This document shows positions 14,194 to 22,508 of a stretch of DNA of 32,048 nt, in pieces (positions within the stretch are counted from its first letter, which is position 1; each line of letters opens with the position of its first letter). The position numbers were made by a program, and so were the translations under genes. This DNA comes from Chryseobacterium gleum (lineage in GTDB: Bacteria; Bacteroidota; Bacteroidia; Flavobacteriales_C; GCA-002722245). Under the pieces are notes generated by a model, which saw only the letters and a program-made list of their open reading frames with translations, did no database searches and had not been told where the DNA came from. The stretch is taken from contig CAMBXP010000022.1 of the NCBI GenBank assembly GCA_945871895.1, positions 1-32,048 on the forward strand. The letters are read 5' to 3'.

Positions 14194-14901
14194 GTGAGCA
14201 GAGAATTCGTTGATCAGGCCTTGGTTTTACAAGTCATCAATTACTCGGAAAACAGCGTGATTGTGAAATTCTTTTCGCGTGAACATGGCTTAATTTCTTG
14301 TTTTGCTCAAAAAAAGAAAGGCTCTAAAGGTGCCAATTATTTACCCTTTTCTTTGTGTGAAATTGAGTATTACAGCAAAAAAGCAAGCGGATTGTTTTCT
14401 TTACGCAGCTGCAAAATTATTTCTCCTTACACTTCGCTTTATTGCGATCCGCTTAAAACTACCATCTTGCTTTTTCTTTCTGAAGTGCTGGTGAAGACGG
14501 TAAAAGAAGACACGGCGAATCCAGAATTGTTTTCATTTTTAAGAAGAGAGTTTTTGTATTTCGATCAGTTGGAAGATGGCATTTCTAATTTTCATTTGTA
14601 TTTCTTGTCGCATCTCATCACGCATTTGGGCTTTAAACCTTTGCATGGCGACGGCAAATTTTTCAATCTAGAAGAAGGTGAATTTGTAGATTATCAGCCC
14701 AGCGAAAAGCATTTTGATGAAGCAGAAAGCAAAATGTTTTTAGACTTTTTACAAAGCTCGGGTGAAGACATCAAAAGCATTTGTGTGAATAGAAGTGAAC
14801 GTTCTACTTTATTAAAAGGAATAGTTAATTTCTATCGTTTTCATTGTGCAGGTTTTGGCGAATTAAAATCGATGGCGGTGATGGAGGAGGTATATATTTA
14901 G
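14194..14901 (+). CDS. recO: DNA repair protein RecO
   Basis: A 235-residue RecO. The N-terminal OB-fold region REFVDQALVLQVINYSENSV and FFSREHGLISCFAQ are clear, and the helical C-terminal part includes FLSHLITHLGFKP. RecO anneals ssDNA and loads RecA with RecF and RecR in gap repair. The start is GTG at 14194, 3 nt after the porZ stop, so the two are translationally coupled or nearly so. A zinc-binding cysteine cluster is not visible, as in many members. No further genes are in this operon. Confidence 0.92.
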   Translation: MSREFVDQALVLQVINYSENSVIVKFFSREHGLISCFAQKKKGSKGANYLPFSLCEIEYYSKKASGLFSLRSCKIISPYTSLYCDPLKTTILLFLSEVLVKTVKEDTANPELFSFLRREFLYFDQLEDGISNFHLYFLSHLITHLGFKPLHGDGKFFNLEEGEFVDYQPSEKHFDEAESKMFLDFLQSSGEDIKSICVNRSERSTLLKGIVNFYRFHCAGFGELKSMAVMEEVYI

Positions 14902-14992
14902 GTCTTCTCTGCGAAAATCTGCGAGATAAAATGTTGCCCGCAGAGTTTTATTTCTTAAGTCTAACTTTTCAAAGTTGTGGTAACTGACTTCT

Positions 14993-15010
14993 CCCTCTTA
15001 GAGAAGAGGG
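14993..15010. repeat. Short hairpin between recO and secA
   Basis: CCCTCTT (14993-14999) pairs with AAGAGGG (15004-15010) around a 4-nt loop. It lies in the 271-nt gap between convergent recO and secA. There is no long T-run. The gap also holds a remnant at 15050-15172. Confidence 0.45.
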
Positions 15011-15049
15011 TTGGGAGATGGACTAACTAAGCGCTGTAAAGTCTGGCCC

Positions 15050-15172
15050 CTATTTCGGCCCCTGTTTTATATCAGCCCGAGTGCCGCCCACAAACAATTT
15101 TGCTACTTCCATTTCAGAAAGCACAATAACTGTGTTGTTGGCTCCTGCCGATAGTCGTTTTGGATACTCATA
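15050..15172 (-). pseudogene. Short ORF fragment behind secA
   Basis: Directly after the secA stop the same minus-strand frame stays open for about 40 codons. It includes AGANNTVIVLSEMEVAKLF and GGTRADI before TAG 15050-15052. The composition is protein-like, and it seems to be the N-terminal stump of a gene whose family I cannot name with confidence (possibly kinase-like). It has no start codon in frame near its beginning. Being in frame with secA is probably chance. Confidence 0.3.
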
Positions 15173-18100
15173 TTAAACCGTCTCCATCTTTCCGTGGCAC
15201 TGTTTGTATTTCTTTCCACTACCACAAGGACAAGGGTCGTTTCTTCCTGCTTTAGGTTCTACACGTATCGGCTCTTGTTTTTTTGGAGTTGGCTCGCCCA
15301 TTGGCGATTCGGCACTTTCGTGTTGTGCTTTCAATCCTTTATCTGGCGCTTCAACGCGGGCTGCTTCTCTAACGGGTGCGCCTTGATTCTGCATAATCTC
15401 GGCTTTGAATAAGAAGGAACCAATCTCGTAGTTCAATTTATTTACCATTGATTTAAACAAGTTGAACGACTCAAATTTGTAAATCAACAATGGATCTTTT
15501 TGCTCGATAGATGCATTTTGCACGTTGCCGCGTAAGTCATCCATCTCACGAAGATGTTCTCTCCAGGCGTCATCAATATTGAACAACACAATGCTTTTCT
15601 CTAAGGCATTGCCAATTTCTTTTCCTTGGCTTTCGTATGCCTTTTTAAGGTTCACACCAATTTGAAAAACATGCTCACCATCGGCACTAAAAGGAATAGC
15701 TAAGTTGGTGAATTGTTGTCCTTGATTTTCGTAGATATTTTTAATTACTGGCCAAGATTGAATGCGCAATCTTTCTTTTCTGTCTTCGTAAGTTTTCATT
15801 ACCAAACCAGATAATTTCATGTACAAAGTCTCTGCATTTGAATTGGCAAATTCTTCAGCGCTAAAAGGTAATTCTACTGCAAATGATTTTAAAATATCTA
15901 AACGGAATCCTTCGTAATCTTTAGTAACAGAATGCGAGGTGATAATGTTTTCCAACAAATCTAAAATCAAGTTAGAAATATCAACGCTCAATCTATCTCC
16001 ATACAAGGCGTTTCTTCTACGTTTGTAAATTACCTCACGTTGCGAGTTCATTACGTTGTCGTATTCCAACAAGCGTTTACGAATACCAAAGTTGTTTTCT
16101 TCTACTTTCTTTTGAGCACGCTCGATAGATTTGGTAATCATTCCGGCTTGAATTACCTCGCCTTCTTTATACCCCATTTTATCCATGATACGCGCAATTC
16201 TTTCAGAACCAAAACGACGCATCAATTGATCTTCCAACGATACAAAAAACTGTGAAGAACCGGGGTCACCTTGTCTGCCAGCACGACCGCGCAACTGTCT
16301 GTCTACACGACGAGAATCATGGCGCTCAGTGCCCACAATTGCCAAACCTCCAGCTTTTCTAACTTCATCAGAAAGTTTAATATCTGTACCTCTACCTGCC
16401 ATGTTGGTAGCAATGGTAACCATTGCCGATTGGCCGGCCTCTTTCACCACTTGCGCTTCTTGTTGATGTCTTTTCGCGTTCAATACATTGTGTTTGATGC
16501 CGCGCATTTGCAACATACGGCTCAACAATTCAGAAATCTCAACCGATGTAGTACCCACCAAAACTGGGCGGCCAGCTTGCGTTAATTCAGTAATTTCTTC
16601 AATTACTGCGGTATATTTTTCACGTTGCGTTTTGTAGATTTTATCCTCCATATCTTTTCTAGAGATAGGTCGGTTGGTAGGAATCGTAGTAACATCTAAT
16701 TTGTAAATGTCCCATAACTCACCCGCTTCAGTTTCCGCAGTACCCGTCATACCACACAACTTATGATACATTCTAAAGTAATTCTGCAATGTAACGGTAG
16801 CGTGTGTTTGGGTTGTAGCTTCAATCTTCACATTTTCTTTTGCCTCAATAGATTGATGTAAACCATCGCTCCAACGTCTACCGTCCATGATCCGTCCGGT
16901 TTGCTCATCCACAATTTTAACTTCATTGTCGATGATCACATACTCCACATCTTTTTCAAATAAGGTGTACGCTTTCAACAATTGATTCATCGTGTGAATA
17001 CGATCGGCTTTCACACTATATTCCTTGATCAAATCGTCTTTCTTAGCGATTTTTTCTTTGTCGCTTAAAGCTGATGTTTCAATTTTAGCTACTTCAGAAC
17101 CAATGTCAGTCATCACGAAGAAATCACGATCAGAAACATATTGCGCCAAGTGGTCAATTCCTTTTTCAGTTAAATCGATAGAGTTGTTTTTTTCATCAAT
17201 CACGAAAAACAATTCAGAATCGGCGACGCGCATTTGCTTGCCGTGTTCTTGTAAATGAGAGTTTTCAGTTTTTTGCAATTGTTGTTTAATGCCTGGTTCA
17301 GATAAGAATTTGATTAAGGCTTTATTTTTAGGTAAACCGCGGTAAGCGCGTAACAATGCTACTCCACCTTCGTCCTTGTTTCCTTCAGCCAATAGTTTTT
17401 TAGCATCTGCTAATACTTTGGTAACATAGGTTCTTTGAGCCCCTACAATTTTTTCAACGAAAGGTTTAAGCTCGTTAAATTGTAGGTTTTGTTTGTGTTT
17501 CGTGGGGCCAGAAATAATCAACGGAGTTCTTGCATCATCAATCAATACAGAATCCACCTCATCCACGATAGCGAAATGATGTTTGCGTTGAACGAGTTGA
17601 TCTAAACTTACCGACATGTTATCTCTCAAATAATCGAAGCCGAATTCATTGTTGGTTCCGTAAGTGATGTCAGAAAGATAAGCGCGTTTTCTTCCTTCAG
17701 AATGCGGTTCGTAACGGTCGATACAATCGATGGTTAAGCCATGGAATTCAAACAATGGCGCCATCCATTCACAGTCACGTTTTGCCAAGTAGTCGTTCAC
17801 CGTTACCAAGTGAACACCTTTGCCAGCAAGGGCATTAAGATAAACGGGTAGGGTAGCTACCAAAGTTTTTCCTTCACCAGTCGACATCTCAGAAATTCTT
17901 CCTTTGTGTAAGTTGATACCACCGATAAGCTGCACATCGTAATGAATCATGTCCCATTTGATTTCATTTCCACCAGCATTCCATGAATTGAAGTAAATAG
18001 CCTTGTCGCCTTCAATCTCCACGTTGTCTTTTTTAGTAGCAATCTCTTTATCGAAATCGTTGGCACTAACTTCCACTTCTTCGTTTTCTGTGAAACGGCG

Positions 18101-18466
18101 AGCGGTATCTTTCATAACAGCAAAAGCCTCGGGAAGTATTTCCAACAAGGCTTTTTCAATTTTCTCATCTAATTTTTTGGTAAGGGCATCGGCGTTTTCG
18201 TAGGCTTTCGCCTTATCGTCCATACTAACACCAACTGCTTCTGCATCTGATTTTATTTTAGCTATGGCAGCTTCTTCTTCAACAAGCTGATCGGCAATTC
18301 TCTTTTTGAATTCAGCGGTTTTAGCTCTAAGTTGATCGTTGCTTAATGAAGCCAATTTTGCATATTCTGCTTTGGTTTTTTCCACCAAAGGCATAATTTC
18401 TTTGATATCGCGATCGGATTTCTTTCCAAAAATTCCCGTAAATAATTTTTCTATTGCATTAATCAT
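15173..18466 (-). CDS. secA: Preprotein translocase ATPase SecA
   Basis: A 1097-residue SecA, longer than E. coli SecA (901) but usual for Bacteroidota because of extra segments near the N-terminus (about residues 50-170) and in the preprotein-binding domain. Walker A is TGEGKT (196-201). DEVD with [15 protein letters not shown] follows, then VVLGTTSVE-like [23 protein letters not shown] and [13 protein letters not shown]. The C-terminal zinc motif is complete (Cys1079, Cys1081, Cys1090, His1091). SecA drives protein export through SecYEG, including signal peptides such as those of PorZ and the adhesin. A well-spaced promoter lies at 18491-18519. Confidence 0.97.
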   Translation of the reverse strand: MINAIEKLFTGIFGKKSDRDIKEIMPLVEKTKAEYAKLASLSNDQLRAKTAEFKKRIADQLVEEEAAIAKIKSDAEAVGVSMDDKAKAYENADALTKKLDEKIEKALLEILPEAFAVMKDTARRFTENEEVEVSANDFDKEIATKKDNVEIEGDKAIYFNSWNAGGNEIKWDMIHYDVQLIGGINLHKGRISEMSTGEGKTLVATLPVYLNALAGKGVHLVTVNDYLAKRDCEWMAPLFEFHGLTIDCIDRYEPHSEGRKRAYLSDITYGTNNEFGFDYLRDNMSVSLDQLVQRKHHFAIVDEVDSVLIDDARTPLIISGPTKHKQNLQFNELKPFVEKIVGAQRTYVTKVLADAKKLLAEGNKDEGGVALLRAYRGLPKNKALIKFLSEPGIKQQLQKTENSHLQEHGKQMRVADSELFFVIDEKNNSIDLTEKGIDHLAQYVSDRDFFVMTDIGSEVAKIETSALSDKEKIAKKDDLIKEYSVKADRIHTMNQLLKAYTLFEKDVEYVIIDNEVKIVDEQTGRIMDGRRWSDGLHQSIEAKENVKIEATTQTHATVTLQNYFRMYHKLCGMTGTAETEAGELWDIYKLDVTTIPTNRPISRKDMEDKIYKTQREKYTAVIEEITELTQAGRPVLVGTTSVEISELLSRMLQMRGIKHNVLNAKRHQQEAQVVKEAGQSAMVTIATNMAGRGTDIKLSDEVRKAGGLAIVGTERHDSRRVDRQLRGRAGRQGDPGSSQFFVSLEDQLMRRFGSERIARIMDKMGYKEGEVIQAGMITKSIERAQKKVEENNFGIRKRLLEYDNVMNSQREVIYKRRRNALYGDRLSVDISNLILDLLENIITSHSVTKDYEGFRLDILKSFAVELPFSAEEFANSNAETLYMKLSGLVMKTYEDRKERLRIQSWPVIKNIYENQGQQFTNLAIPFSADGEHVFQIGVNLKKAYESQGKEIGNALEKSIVLFNIDDAWREHLREMDDLRGNVQNASIEQKDPLLIYKFESFNLFKSMVNKLNYEIGSFLFKAEIMQNQGAPVREAARVEAPDKGLKAQHESAESPMGEPTPKKQEPIRVEPKAGRNDPCPCGSGKKYKQCHGKMETV

Positions 18467-18490
18467 GAAGCATATTTTTTAAAAGGATTT

Positions 18491-18519
18491 CAAATTTACT
18501 GTAAATCGCTCAATTCAAA
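18491..18519 (-). promoter_or_regulatory. secA promoter
   Basis: On the minus strand a TTTG (18516-18519) and TAAATTTG (18491-18498) are separated by 17 nt, exactly as in the Bacteroidota sigma consensus. The ATG at 18466 follows 24 nt further on. Confidence 0.65.
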
Positions 18520-18544
18520 AATTAAACCGAGGGGAGATTTGCGA

Positions 18545-18600
18545 CTTTCTGACTTAATAACTCAGAAATAATTTAATTGCGAGGCCATAAAGTCAGAAAG
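18545..18600. repeat. 11-bp perfect inverted repeat
   Basis: CTTTCTGACTT (18545-18555) and AAGTCAGAAAG (18590-18600) face each other across 34 nt, directly next to the DUF2795 terminator and upstream of secA. The role is unknown. Confidence 0.5.
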
Positions 18601-18635
18601 GAAATAAAAAGCCCCCGTTTTTCGGCGGGGGCTTT
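18601..18635 (-). terminator. Terminator of the DUF2795 gene
   Basis: AAAGCCCCCG (18608-18617) pairs with CGGGGGCTTT (18626-18635). On the minus strand the stem is followed by a T-rich run (18601-18610). It lies 8 nt after the gene's stop codon. Confidence 0.85.
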
Positions 18636-18643
18636 ACAATTTC

Positions 18644-18865
18644 TTAATATTCATCTTCATTAAACAGGAAGTCATCTTTGGTTGGATAATCCGGCCAAAT
18701 CTCTTCAATAGATTCATACGGTTCACCTTCGTCTTCAATTTCTTGGAGGTTTTCAATCACTTCCATCGGAGCACCTGAGCGTTGAGCATAGTCAATCAAC
18801 TCGTCTTTGGTGGCTGGCCAAGGTGCATCTGTTAAATAAGAGGCCAATTCTAGTGTCCAATACAT
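18644..18865 (-). CDS. DUF2795 domain protein
   Basis: A 73-residue acidic protein with the DUF2795 core: YWTLELASYLTDAPWPATKDELIDYAQRSG, then APMEVIENLQEIEDE and an EYES-type acidic C-terminus with WPDYPTKDDF. DUF2795 proteins are small and abundant, with no firm function. The start at 18865 is chosen because the promoter (18900-18929) would otherwise lie inside the gene, and because the family starts there. It has its own promoter and a strong terminator, so it is a single-gene unit. Confidence 0.9.
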   Translation of the reverse strand: MYWTLELASYLTDAPWPATKDELIDYAQRSGAPMEVIENLQEIEDEGEPYESIEEIWPDYPTKDDFLFNEDEY

Positions 18866-18899
18866 ATTCGTGTTTTTTAAAAATCTGTTATCTAAAACG

Positions 18900-18929
18900 C
18901 AAAAATAGATTTTTTGTTTACACTGCAAA
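18900..18929 (-). promoter_or_regulatory. Promoter of the DUF2795 gene
   Basis: TTTG (18926-18929) and TATTTTTG (18900-18907) on the minus strand are separated by 18 nt. The ATG at 18865 lies 34 nt downstream, which supports that start over the in-frame ATG at 18928. Confidence 0.6.
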
Positions 18930-18955
18930 ATAATTTTGGGTTAAATAAGAAAGAT

Positions 18956-18986
18956 GTTCAAAGTTTAATGTTCAAAGTTCAATGTT
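18956..18986. repeat. 14-bp direct tandem repeat
   Basis: GTTCAAAGTTTAAT and GTTCAAAGTTCAAT (18956-18983), followed by GTT, are two near-identical units. Short TTCAAAGTT-type repeats of this kind are common between genes in Bacteroidota. The role is unknown. Confidence 0.6.
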
Positions 18987-19014
18987 AACGAACTCAAACC
19001 TCAGATTTTAGCTC

Positions 19015-19566
19015 TCAAACCTTCTTTGGTATCCAAGCTTGTTCTTTCACACCGTTATCAAAGCCTGTTTTGCGCGCCAGTACGAAAAGATAGTCGGAAA
19101 GGCGATTCAATAATTTGATGATATGTGGATGGATTTCACTCTGTAAATTTAAGGTCACTATTCTGCGCTCTGTTCTTCTGCAAACGGCTCTGCAAACATG
19201 AATGTGAGAAAGTATAAAGTTTCCGCCAGGTAAAATAAAATGTTTTTGCTCGGGCATAGGGGCATTCATTTCATCAATTGCAGCCTCTAAATCGTTCACC
19301 AAATTTTCGTTGAATTCGGGAAGTAATAATCCCGATTTTTTCTCATCAGCAGCCAAGTGAGCGCCAATTGTAAAGAGTTCTGTTTGAACCTCGATTATTA
19401 AATTTTGCTGATGAGCATGAATATCTAATGCTCGAATCAATCCCAAATAAGAATTCAATTCATCTATGGTACCGTAGGCTTCCAAGCGCAAATCGCTTTT
19501 AGATAAGCGTCTTCCGCCATACAATCCTGTTTCTCCTAAGTCTCCTGTTTTGGTATATATTTTCAT
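19015..19566 (-). CDS. Cob(I)alamin adenosyltransferase, PduO/MMAB type
   Basis: A 183-residue enzyme that transfers the adenosyl group from ATP to cob(I)alamin, making coenzyme B12. Family motifs are in order: the N-terminal TKTGDLGETGLYGGRRLSK (nucleotide-binding), RLEAYGTIDELNSYLGL, FILPGG, RAVCRRTERRIV and LNRLSDYLFVLARK. The length is normal and all motifs are present. It stands alone, with no cobalamin-synthesis neighbours, so it may work with salvaged corrinoid for enzymes such as methylmalonyl-CoA mutase. The gap upstream (19567-19825) holds nothing recognisable. Confidence 0.93.
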   Translation of the reverse strand: MKIYTKTGDLGETGLYGGRRLSKSDLRLEAYGTIDELNSYLGLIRALDIHAHQQNLIIEVQTELFTIGAHLAADEKKSGLLLPEFNENLVNDLEAAIDEMNAPMPEQKHFILPGGNFILSHIHVCRAVCRRTERRIVTLNLQSEIHPHIIKLLNRLSDYLFVLARKTGFDNGVKEQAWIPKKV

Positions 19567-19825
19567 TGTTATCTTGCCTCCGTTTAAAAGTAGGAAAATA
19601 GATTTTGGAAAAAGAATTTTTACAGTTTTTTTTGATAGCCATCTTCTGTCGGGTCGGCCGGCAACTGACGGACGACCCTAACTTAGATAGGTCATTAGAA
19701 ATTTCTTCCTGGTGCACTAATCTAGGATGCGAGAACTATTAGTGGTTAAAACGCAAGTAGTTAAGTCTAATGAAAGGCCTTAATTCCGTCATTCCAATTG
19801 ATTTGTAAAAAATGGGGGAATATAC

Positions 19826-20755
19826 TTAGCTAAAAAATCTCTTTTTTATTTTCTCAGCCAGAAACGTAGATAATTTCTCGTACGACTCATGCGTCCAACC
19901 AGCAATGTGTGGAGACAACACAACTTTATCGGAATGTATTAAATAGTGAAAATCTTGTGGAAGTTCTTCTGCATTGATGTTTTCAAATGACACCGATTCA
20001 TATTCTAAAACATCTAAACATGCGCCGCGAACTTTTCCACTTTTTAAAGCAGAAACTAAGTGTGCAGTTTTTACACATTTACCTCTTGCGGTATTGATAA
20101 AGAAAATATTTTTTTTGAAAGAGTTGAACCATTCTGCATTGGCTATATTCGTTGTTTCTGCAGTAAGCGGAAGGTGCAAACTCACAAAATCGGCGTGCTC
20201 GAAAATCTCTTCCATGGAAGCTGTATACTCGTGATTTCCTTTGTATTTGTCGTAAGCCAATACTTTGATGTCAAATCCTTGCAAGCGCTGCGCTACAGCC
20301 GATCCCATTTGTCCGTAACCAATCAATGCAAAAGTTTTTCCTTTCAATTCTATTCCTCTGTTTTCTGCTCTTTTCCAAATACCATTGCGCACTTCTGCAT
20401 CGGCAATTTTAAGTTTATTGATGAGCATTAAAACCATTCCCAACAAATGTTCTGCAACGGCATCTCTATTTCCTTCAGGAGAATTAAAACATTCAATACC
20501 TTTCGATTTTGCAAAATCCAAATCAATATTCTCCATTCCCGAACCTGAGCGTGCAATGAACTTTAAATGGGGACAGACGGTAATTATTTCCTTAGTGATT
20601 TTAAATTTCGAGCGAATAATAAAGCCTTCGTATTGTGGTAAAATCTTTAATAATTCTTCTCCTTTCAAATGCGAACATTCATCAACGGTGCAGCCAAACG
20701 ACCGAAGTTGGTCATAGAGAATAGGGTGCACGCTATCGATGGCGATGACTTTCAC
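19826..20755 (-). CDS. D-2-hydroxyacid dehydrogenase (phosphoglycerate dehydrogenase-like)
   Basis: A 309-residue NAD-dependent D-2-hydroxyacid dehydrogenase. The catalytic-domain segment ARSGSGMENIDLDFAKS contains the substrate-binding Arg. The Rossmann loop is GYGQMGSAVAQRL, the catalytic region includes NTARGKCVKTAHLVSALK with the second Arg, and the His is in LSPHIAGWTHES. There is no C-terminal ACT domain, so it is a short-form SerA-like enzyme. The substrate could be 3-phosphoglycerate (serine synthesis) or another 2-keto acid. No other serine-pathway gene is adjacent. Confidence 0.9.
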   Translation of the reverse strand: MKVIAIDSVHPILYDQLRSFGCTVDECSHLKGEELLKILPQYEGFIIRSKFKITKEIITVCPHLKFIARSGSGMENIDLDFAKSKGIECFNSPEGNRDAVAEHLLGMVLMLINKLKIADAEVRNGIWKRAENRGIELKGKTFALIGYGQMGSAVAQRLQGFDIKVLAYDKYKGNHEYTASMEEIFEHADFVSLHLPLTAETTNIANAEWFNSFKKNIFFINTARGKCVKTAHLVSALKSGKVRGACLDVLEYESVSFENINAEELPQDFHYLIHSDKVVLSPHIAGWTHESYEKLSTFLAEKIKKRFFS

Positions 20756-21286
20756 AAGGAATTTTTTTTTTGAAGAAACAGCTTGACTATACCAACCATC
20801 GTCAGTCCTTTAGGGTAATAATTCTTGCTGTTTTTCAAAGAACCTTGTGTAAAGATATAAAAGGTTTTGAAGAGACGCATTACAACGCGTCTTCTTGTCG
20901 ATATTAATATTTCTTTTCTGCTATTGATTTTGAGTAGCATCTGCACAACTATAAACTTCTGTGTAACTACTCATTCGAAATGCATCAATTTAGCTATCAA
21001 AAAACGATAAAACTAGAATATGAATTGAGAGGGAAAGAAAAAAAATGGACATCAATACCAACGTAGGCTTTGCCAATACTTTTTTTGTAATTTTCATTTC
21101 ATACAATTTACATGTTACGCATCTAAGTTATCGATCTTACTGTTATTGTTAACTTGCAGAAGATTGATGCTTAGAGGTTTTTACAAACATGTAATAAGTC
21201 CCCTTCCCCCTTTTTCTAAATAATAGCGCGAGCGCCTAAAACAGCAAAATCATTTTTCAGACTTTTTTACATTTCACAAAGGCCTT
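20756..21286. other. Intergenic stretch without a recognisable gene
   Basis: About 530 nt between divergent transcripts. A hairpin AGACGC/GCGTCT lies at 20873-20892 (a GACGC repeat of a type common in Bacteroidota), and an A/T-rich centre follows. A 34-codon frame from ATG 21043 has no ribosome-binding site and no family resemblance. I see no RNA gene or riboswitch that I can support. Confidence 0.5.
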
Positions 21287-21315
21287 TTTGCCCTGACCTA
21301 ATTTTTATATCTTTG
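21287..21315 (+). promoter_or_regulatory. Promoter of the amidohydrolase gene
   Basis: TTTG (21287-21290) and TATCTTTG (21308-21315) are separated by 17 nt, a perfect match to the Bacteroidota consensus. The ATG at 21322 lies only 7 nt after the -7 box, so the mRNA would be nearly leaderless. Confidence 0.65.
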
Positions 21316-21321
21316 CCAGCA

Positions 21322-22503
21322 ATGAAAGACAAAGTGCACGGTTTAGCAAAAGAATACTTGAAAGATATCATTCAGGTGCGCAGGTATTTGCATGCTAATC
21401 CTGAATTGTCTTTTAAAGAATACAAAACCTCTAAATACATTCAGCAATTCCTTACGGAGAATAACATTCCTTTTACTGCAGGCTTTGTAGAAACTGGAAT
21501 TGTAGCGCATATTGAAGGTAAAAATCCGAGTAAGAAAGTGATTGCTTTAAGAGCCGATATGGACGCTCTTCCTATTTTGGAAGAAAATGAAGTGTCGTAT
21601 TGCTCAACGAATCCGGGAGTTATGCATGCTTGCGGACACGATGTGCACACCTCATCTTTATTGGGGACAGCAAAAATATTGAATACGCTTAAAGATCAGT
21701 TTGAAGGCACAGTAAAATTGATTTTTCAGCCAGGCGAAGAAGTATTACCAGGTGGTGCATCTTTGATGATAAAAGAAGGAGCGCTAAAAAATCCCGATGC
21801 CGAATTGATTATTGGTCAGCACGTCTTCCCTTCTATGGATGCCGGAAAAGTGGGCTTCCGCAGAGGAATGTATATGGCGAGCTGCGATGAAATTTATGTT
21901 ACTGTTAAAGGTAAAGGCGGCCACGGCGCTATGCCCCACAACAACATCGACCCTATTTTAATTGCTTCTCACATGATTGTTGCCATGCAACAGGTAGTGA
22001 GCAGGCATAATTCTCCTATCATTCCATCTGTTCTTTCTTTTGGAAGAATTGAAGGTTTGGGCGTTACCAACGTTGTTCCTGATATTGTAAAAATGGAAGG
22101 AACCTTTAGAACAATGGACGAAGAATGGAGATTGAAAGCGCATGAAATCATGTTCAAATTGGCGAACAGTGTTGCCGAAGGAATGGGTGGTAGTGTTGAT
22201 TTCGACATTCAAAAAGGATATCCTTTCTTGGTGAATGAAGAAAATACTACGGTTAAATCGTGGGCCTTAGCCGATGAATTTTTAGGCAAAGAAAATGTTG
22301 AAGAATTAGACCTAAGAATGACTTCTGAAGATTTTGCTTTTTACTCACAAGTGATGCCTTCTTGTTTTTATCGCTTAGGCGTTAGAAATGCCAACAAAGG
22401 AATCACTTCTGGTATTCACACATCAACTTTTGACATCGACGAAAGTGCTTTAGAAACAGGCATGGGCTTAATGGCTTATATTGCGTTGGGATTGCTTAAA
22501 TAA
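21322..22503 (+). CDS. M20 family amidohydrolase
   Basis: A 393-residue metallopeptidase-fold amidohydrolase of the N-acyl-amino-acid/hippurate hydrolase group (peptidase M20D). Metal ligands are visible in MHACGHDVHT, FQPGEE (catalytic and ligand Glu), GQHVFP and the late TSEDFAFYS. The lid domain lies around residues 185-290. The start is ATG 21322 rather than the upstream in-frame TTG, giving the family N-terminus before IIQVRRYLHANPEL. The gene ends 5 nt before the PBP1A gene, so the two probably form an operon. The substrate is not determined; a link to peptidoglycan or amino-acid recycling is only suggested by the neighbour. Confidence 0.92.
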   Translation: MKDKVHGLAKEYLKDIIQVRRYLHANPELSFKEYKTSKYIQQFLTENNIPFTAGFVETGIVAHIEGKNPSKKVIALRADMDALPILEENEVSYCSTNPGVMHACGHDVHTSSLLGTAKILNTLKDQFEGTVKLIFQPGEEVLPGGASLMIKEGALKNPDAELIIGQHVFPSMDAGKVGFRRGMYMASCDEIYVTVKGKGGHGAMPHNNIDPILIASHMIVAMQQVVSRHNSPIIPSVLSFGRIEGLGVTNVVPDIVKMEGTFRTMDEEWRLKAHEIMFKLANSVAEGMGGSVDFDIQKGYPFLVNEENTTVKSWALADEFLGKENVEELDLRMTSEDFAFYSQVMPSCFYRLGVRNANKGITSGIHTSTFDIDESALETGMGLMAYIALGLLK

Positions 22504-22508
22504 TCAAC

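Noticed and set aside
15050..15172. Readthrough extension of SecA
   Set aside because: The frame stays open after the stop, but the SecA zinc motif already forms a complete C-terminus, and the added segment has no SecA counterpart.
19499..19717. 72-codon frame on the minus strand overlapping the adenosyltransferase start
   Set aside because: Composition is Lys/Arg-rich without a family match, and it overlaps a secure gene.
21043..21147. 34-codon frame in the intergenic region upstream of the amidohydrolase
   Set aside because: No ribosome-binding site, no conserved features and low-complexity content.
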